Source: Candidatus Poribacteria bacterium
GTDB taxonomy: Bacteria; Poribacteria; WGA-4E; WGA-3G
Direction: 5' to 3'
Assembly (NCBI GenBank): GCA_022823085.1
Contig: JAJDXV010000076.1
Span: 1-42,807 of the forward strand
Length of the DNA stretch: 42,807 nt
The notes beneath the pieces were generated by a model. That model saw nothing but the letters and a program-made list of their open reading frames with translations, was not told the origin of the DNA and did not search any database. Below, in pieces: positions 39,974-42,807 of the stretch (its first letter is position 1; every line of letters begins with the position of its first letter). A program made the position numbers and the translations under genes.

Positions 39974-42123
39974 TTGTCTTTCCTCCACCGAATTGAGAAT
40001 GCAGTTTTAAATCCGCGTTCTGGCTCAACAAATTGAACGCGACATCCAATATTATTTGCAAGCAGCCGAACGATCGTAAGTCCAAGTCCGGTGCCACCGT
40101 AGCCAAGAGCTTTTCTTTCAGCTGATACCTTTGATGCCCTCTGAAAGGGTTCAAAAAACTTGTCTGCATCTCTGAGGTTAATTCCATGTCCAGTATCCTG
40201 AATGAGAATTTCTTGGAATTTTTCATGGGGACGAAAACTGATGTGTAACTGGCGTTTAGGCGAATCAAGCATTGCAGTGAAAGCATTGATGAAAACGTTT
40301 TGAAAGATGGCACCCCATTCAGCGAATGAAGCCTTAGGAAGACGTAAGCGGTCATCAATTTGACTATAATCAATCTCAGTACCCCTTGCCAAGAAACTTG
40401 TTTGATCGGTAATTTCTTCAATCACTGGTCTTGCACGTAAGTTCTGCTGTAGTGTATTCTCGGTATCGGCAATGTAGTCAAACAGAAGATTCGTCGCTTT
40501 TGCTCTTTTGAGCCATGATGCTAAGCCTGCACCCAGCGATTGCAGGTTTTTCTGGAGTTCCGGATTTACTGTCTCAATCTTTGCCATTCTATCAATTGTG
40601 TCTTCAATGTAGGCAAATTGCTTTTTCAATTCATGCTGATAAGACAACGCAGAGATACCAGCTGTGGCAAGTGGAGCGAAAAGGCCCATTTGTTCAAGAG
40701 CAAGCTCCTGATCTTTCTTTGCTGCTATTGTCGCTTCTTGGACTTTTTTATAAATTTTTTGATAGACTTTTTTAGGAATTTCAGGTTCGTACTCTTCTAA
40801 CACTTGTTCAACACGCTCGAATTTTAATGATGCAGGTTCAGGTGATACTTCTTTTTCTTGAATCTTTCGCCGAGCAGATTCGTTAGCATACCAATCAAGT
40901 GCGTAACGAATTGTCTTCACAAGATCTTCATAAGCGATTGTCTCGGCTAAACGATCACGCGTGATCATAATTTTGAGATTCGGTTCATTGGAAGTGTTGA
41001 CATCAACAAATCCAAGTACACGTCCAAGGGTTGGTAAATCGTTTAAGGCTCTGAAGACTTGGATTTCCTCTGGAAGGAGTTTGGAAACATTTTGTCGATG
41101 CGAATGGTCATACTCAAGCTTCAGCCAGTCACTCTCTGATAAACCGTAATAAGGTAGGCGAAAACCTCCATCATAAACATGGACACCACCATGGTTCCTG
41201 AAATATTCCCGCGCTTCACTGACCTTGATTCCAAATTTTTGCCTGCCTGATAAGTTATAGATTCGAATCTCAAAACGACAACTATTGAGGTTCTTCGTTT
41301 TTCTGAATCCCCCATTATTATGGATAAAGTCCGCAATTTTATATTTATGAACGATTGGTTGCTCACCCACAAATTGCAAAGAAAACGTTACTTTCCCATT
41401 GTTGAGCACTCCAACAAGGCGAGCAATCCAAATGCTCTTTATTGCATTCATCTGTTTCACAAATGTCGTTGTATAGTCTCGGTGCGTTGATTGGAAGTGT
41501 ATCTTAAAAAGATCTTTTGAATCGTCCGCAGACGGAGAGGAACGGAAAGGCGGTTGGAGCCACCAGACTTCTGAAGCCAAATTGCTAATTGAATCCTCAT
41601 TCCACTCATCTTTAAGGCCATTCAAGAAAATCATCGTGCCTTGTGGAAAGGGTGGCGACGATAAATCACGGTCATACTCGTTGTAAGAAACCTCCACTTC
41701 TGTAAGTTCTTTAACTTTCATAGCTCTTTCCCAATCAACTTGGGCTTTGAGCCATTTACGGCTTTCATCTTCTGAAACTGTTTGAATCGTTAGACTCCCA
41801 GCGAGAAATTGAACCGCCAACCGCCCGACCCCTTTTGAACCTGTCATTGGCCGTTCTAAGTTTTTGGATTGTCTTTTCTCCTTTTTATGGGTTGTCCCAA
41901 TCCGCATCCAAAAGTTTTTAAACTCTTCAAAAGTCATACCGTGACCATTGTCTATAATTTCAATACGGTCTGCATTTGGCAAAAACTTAATTGTTACTTC
42001 TGTTGCATCAGCATCGTAACTATTCTTAATCAACTCAGCCAACGCTATATGAGGTTTACCAACAAGTCTTTCGCCAAGTTCTCTTAGGAGTTCAGCATCA
42101 ATTGTAAAAGGAAGTGTAGGCAT
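39970..42123 (-). CDS. Double GHKL ATPase with a histidine-kinase-like C-terminal half
   Basis: The 717-residue protein has two GHKL nucleotide-binding domains. The N-terminal one is of the Hsp90/MutL/MORC-like type: ALAELIKNSYDADA (27-40), DNGHGM (58-63) and GSKGVGR (95-101). The C-terminal one is of the histidine-kinase type: N-box NVFINAF (609-615), DTGHGI (643-648), FFEPF (655-659) and GYGGTGLG (674-681). Between them helices carry SYQHELKK with His497, placed like a phosphoacceptor H-box ahead of the kinase domain. No membrane helix or signal peptide. Such GHKL ATPases are known next to restriction-modification genes. It is coupled by GTGA to a receiver-like gene and lies 21 bases after a cytosine methyltransferase gene. 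Confidence 0.85.
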   Translation of the reverse strand: MPTLPFTIDAELLRELGERLVGKPHIALAELIKNSYDADATEVTIKFLPNADRIEIIDNGHGMTFEEFKNFWMRIGTTHKKEKRQSKNLERPMTGSKGVGRLAVQFLAGSLTIQTVSEDESRKWLKAQVDWERAMKVKELTEVEVSYNEYDRDLSSPPFPQGTMIFLNGLKDEWNEDSISNLASEVWWLQPPFRSSPSADDSKDLFKIHFQSTHRDYTTTFVKQMNAIKSIWIARLVGVLNNGKVTFSLQFVGEQPIVHKYKIADFIHNNGGFRKTKNLNSCRFEIRIYNLSGRQKFGIKVSEAREYFRNHGGVHVYDGGFRLPYYGLSESDWLKLEYDHSHRQNVSKLLPEEIQVFRALNDLPTLGRVLGFVDVNTSNEPNLKIMITRDRLAETIAYEDLVKTIRYALDWYANESARRKIQEKEVSPEPASLKFERVEQVLEEYEPEIPKKVYQKIYKKVQEATIAAKKDQELALEQMGLFAPLATAGISALSYQHELKKQFAYIEDTIDRMAKIETVNPELQKNLQSLGAGLASWLKRAKATNLLFDYIADTENTLQQNLRARPVIEEITDQTSFLARGTEIDYSQIDDRLRLPKASFAEWGAIFQNVFINAFTAMLDSPKRQLHISFRPHEKFQEILIQDTGHGINLRDADKFFEPFQRASKVSAERKALGYGGTGLGLTIVRLLANNIGCRVQFVEPERGFKTAFSIRWRKDK

Positions 42124-42144
42124 GGTTTTTATCCTTTACATTCG

Positions 42145-42639
42145 CTAAGGGACGTTTTGAAGATGGAGTTTGATGCTCTTTGCAATAACTCGGGCAAGTT
42201 TAACAGGCACTGCATTTCCGATGAACCGACTAATAGTTGTGATAGAATGTGGTTCGTCTGGGTGAACAAATTCATAGTCATCTGGAAATGTTTGGATCCG
42301 TGCAGCCTCTCTTAACGAAATTGCTCGATCCTGTTCAGGATGCCCGAATCTACCATTTCCAAAGCCACAACACTGGGTTGTGATTGTCGGAGCTGGGGCA
42401 CGCCATATCATTCTTCCATAAATAGATGAATAACTGTTGCCGCTTTCCTGTTTGTGACATCGGGCGACAAGTTCGTCGGGCCAGTCTCTCCAAGTACCGC
42501 CCTGCTTTGATGCTTTAATCCTGCGTAAGTTCAGTTCAGATAGACCAGCAGCCTTGTGATAGGGATCGTGCCAGCTTGTTTTGCCAGCCTTAAGTGCTCC
42601 TAAACCCCAAATCACATCTCCAACTCTCTTGTATTTGTT
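42145..42639 (-). pseudogene. DNA (cytosine-5) methyltransferase, C-terminal half only
   Basis: The frame encodes the target-recognition and C-terminal part of a Dcm-type C5 methyltransferase: TWRDWPDELVARCHK, APTITTQCCGFGNGRFGHPE, AISLREAARIQTFPDDY and motif X SRFIGNAVPVKLARVIAKSI. Motifs I-VIII, including the PC catalytic loop, are absent. The frame is open upstream to a stop at 42685-42687, but homology ends near 42639, where sequence resembling a transposon right end begins. A GTG at 42615 could start a 156-residue protein, which would be inactive alone. The missing half may lie beyond the window on the other side of the insertion. Confidence 0.75.
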
Positions 42640-42665
42640 TTGATGCCTATTTGAGCGTTTTTCCC

Positions 42666-42806
42666 TTATTGACCGCTCTCCGCCCTAAAGGACGGAGATT
42701 CTTCTCTGTCCAAGATATTAGGGTTTAGCGCGACTGCCATCTGCAGTTTCTCGCTATGGAGCCATCTCCAACCACTTGGCGTTGGTTCTCCGATCAAGTC
42801 GGAGCA
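42666..42806 (-). CDS. C-terminal end of a TnpB-like protein (IS200/IS605 family), partial
   Basis: A minus-strand frame open at the window edge encodes 46 residues, CSDLIGEPTPSGWRWLHSEK...ending DREESPSFRAESGQ, with the stop at 42666-42668. The last residues are read across a CTCCG...CGGAG hairpin, as happens at the 3' ends of IS605-type tnpB genes, whose transcript end also makes the guide-RNA scaffold. This is inference from the tail and hairpin; the catalytic RuvC part lies outside the window. Confidence 0.45.
   Translation of the reverse strand, partial: CSDLIGEPTPSGWRWLHSEKLQMAVALNPNILDREESPSFRAESGQ
42678..42697. mobile_element. Right-end hairpin of an IS200/IS605-type element
   Basis: CTCCGCCCT and AGGACGGAG (42678-42697) form a stem with one mismatch and a two-base loop. 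Hairpins reading CTCCGTCCTTTAGGGCGGAG are characteristic right ends of IS200/IS605 elements. The element boundary should lie between here and about 42640. Confidence 0.5.
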
Positions 42807-42807
42807 A

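Noticed and set aside
39966..40421. Minus-strand open frame of 151 codons inside the double GHKL gene
   Set aside because: Out-of-frame shadow of the kinase-type ATPase domain, which has all four nucleotide-binding boxes.

Overview
The window looks like a chromosomal segment of a Candidatus Poribacteria-type bacterium (sponge-associated or marine). This is inferred from gene content, not from a marker gene. The content includes several Gfo/Idh/MocA oxidoreductases, a phytanoyl-CoA dioxygenase-like protein, a DUF6785/6784 membrane protein, a Uma2-type nuclease, a dimethylformamidase-like protein, LamG and CBM9 secreted proteins, a dockerin lipoprotein and many palindromic intergenic repeats. 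Lipoproteins, a SurA-like protein and an outer-membrane beta-barrel indicate a diderm cell. I see no rRNA, tRNA or CRISPR array.

Layout. (1) 0-3.5 kb: a periplasmic substrate-binding lipoprotein, a HAD phosphatase, a DUF2283 protein and a Gfo/Idh/MocA oxidoreductase. (2) 3.8-8.3 kb: four tandem, very similar Gfo/Idh/MocA paralogues with MITE-like elements between them. (3) 8.5-15.4 kb: four secreted proteins (LamG, DUF1080-like, LamG, CBM9) that share a short C-terminal motif ending in KLA-x-x-WG-x-[LI]K. An adenine methyltransferase with a degenerate HNH tail lies among them, and a large foldback repeat and a DUF6785 transporter-like protein follow. (4) 15.4-19.5 kb, minus strand: a small membrane protein, a single-chain restriction-modification enzyme, the eight-codon remnant of a PIN toxin and its Phd-type antitoxin. 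(5) 19.7-28.5 kb: an SDR, an acetoacetate decarboxylase-like protein, a His-rich outer-membrane protein, a Cu/Zn-SOD-like lipoprotein split by an inserted domain, a SurA-like and a TPR protein, a P460-like cytochrome lipoprotein and a dockerin lipoprotein. (6) 28.6-36.4 kb, minus strand: a GH13 enzyme, a TIG/Ig/LysM lipoprotein, and a catabolic run of FAH, Gfo/Idh/MocA, 3-dehydro-L-gulonate dehydrogenase, PhyH and Uma2. (7) 36.7-38.1 kb: a dimethylformamidase-like protein. (8) 38.1-42.8 kb, minus strand, visibly richer in A+T: a three-gene operon joined by GTGA overlaps. It encodes a protein with two GHKL ATPase domains, a receiver-like protein and a small unknown protein, behind the C-terminal half of a DNA cytosine methyltransferase. 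That methyltransferase gene abuts what looks like the right end of an IS200/IS605-type tnpB element.

The strongest candidates for something undescribed are the two-component-like module beside the broken cytosine methyltransferase, the shared C-terminal WG-x-[LI]K tail on unrelated secreted proteins, the SOD-like protein interrupted by a helical domain, and the antitoxin / toxin-remnant / restriction-enzyme junction.
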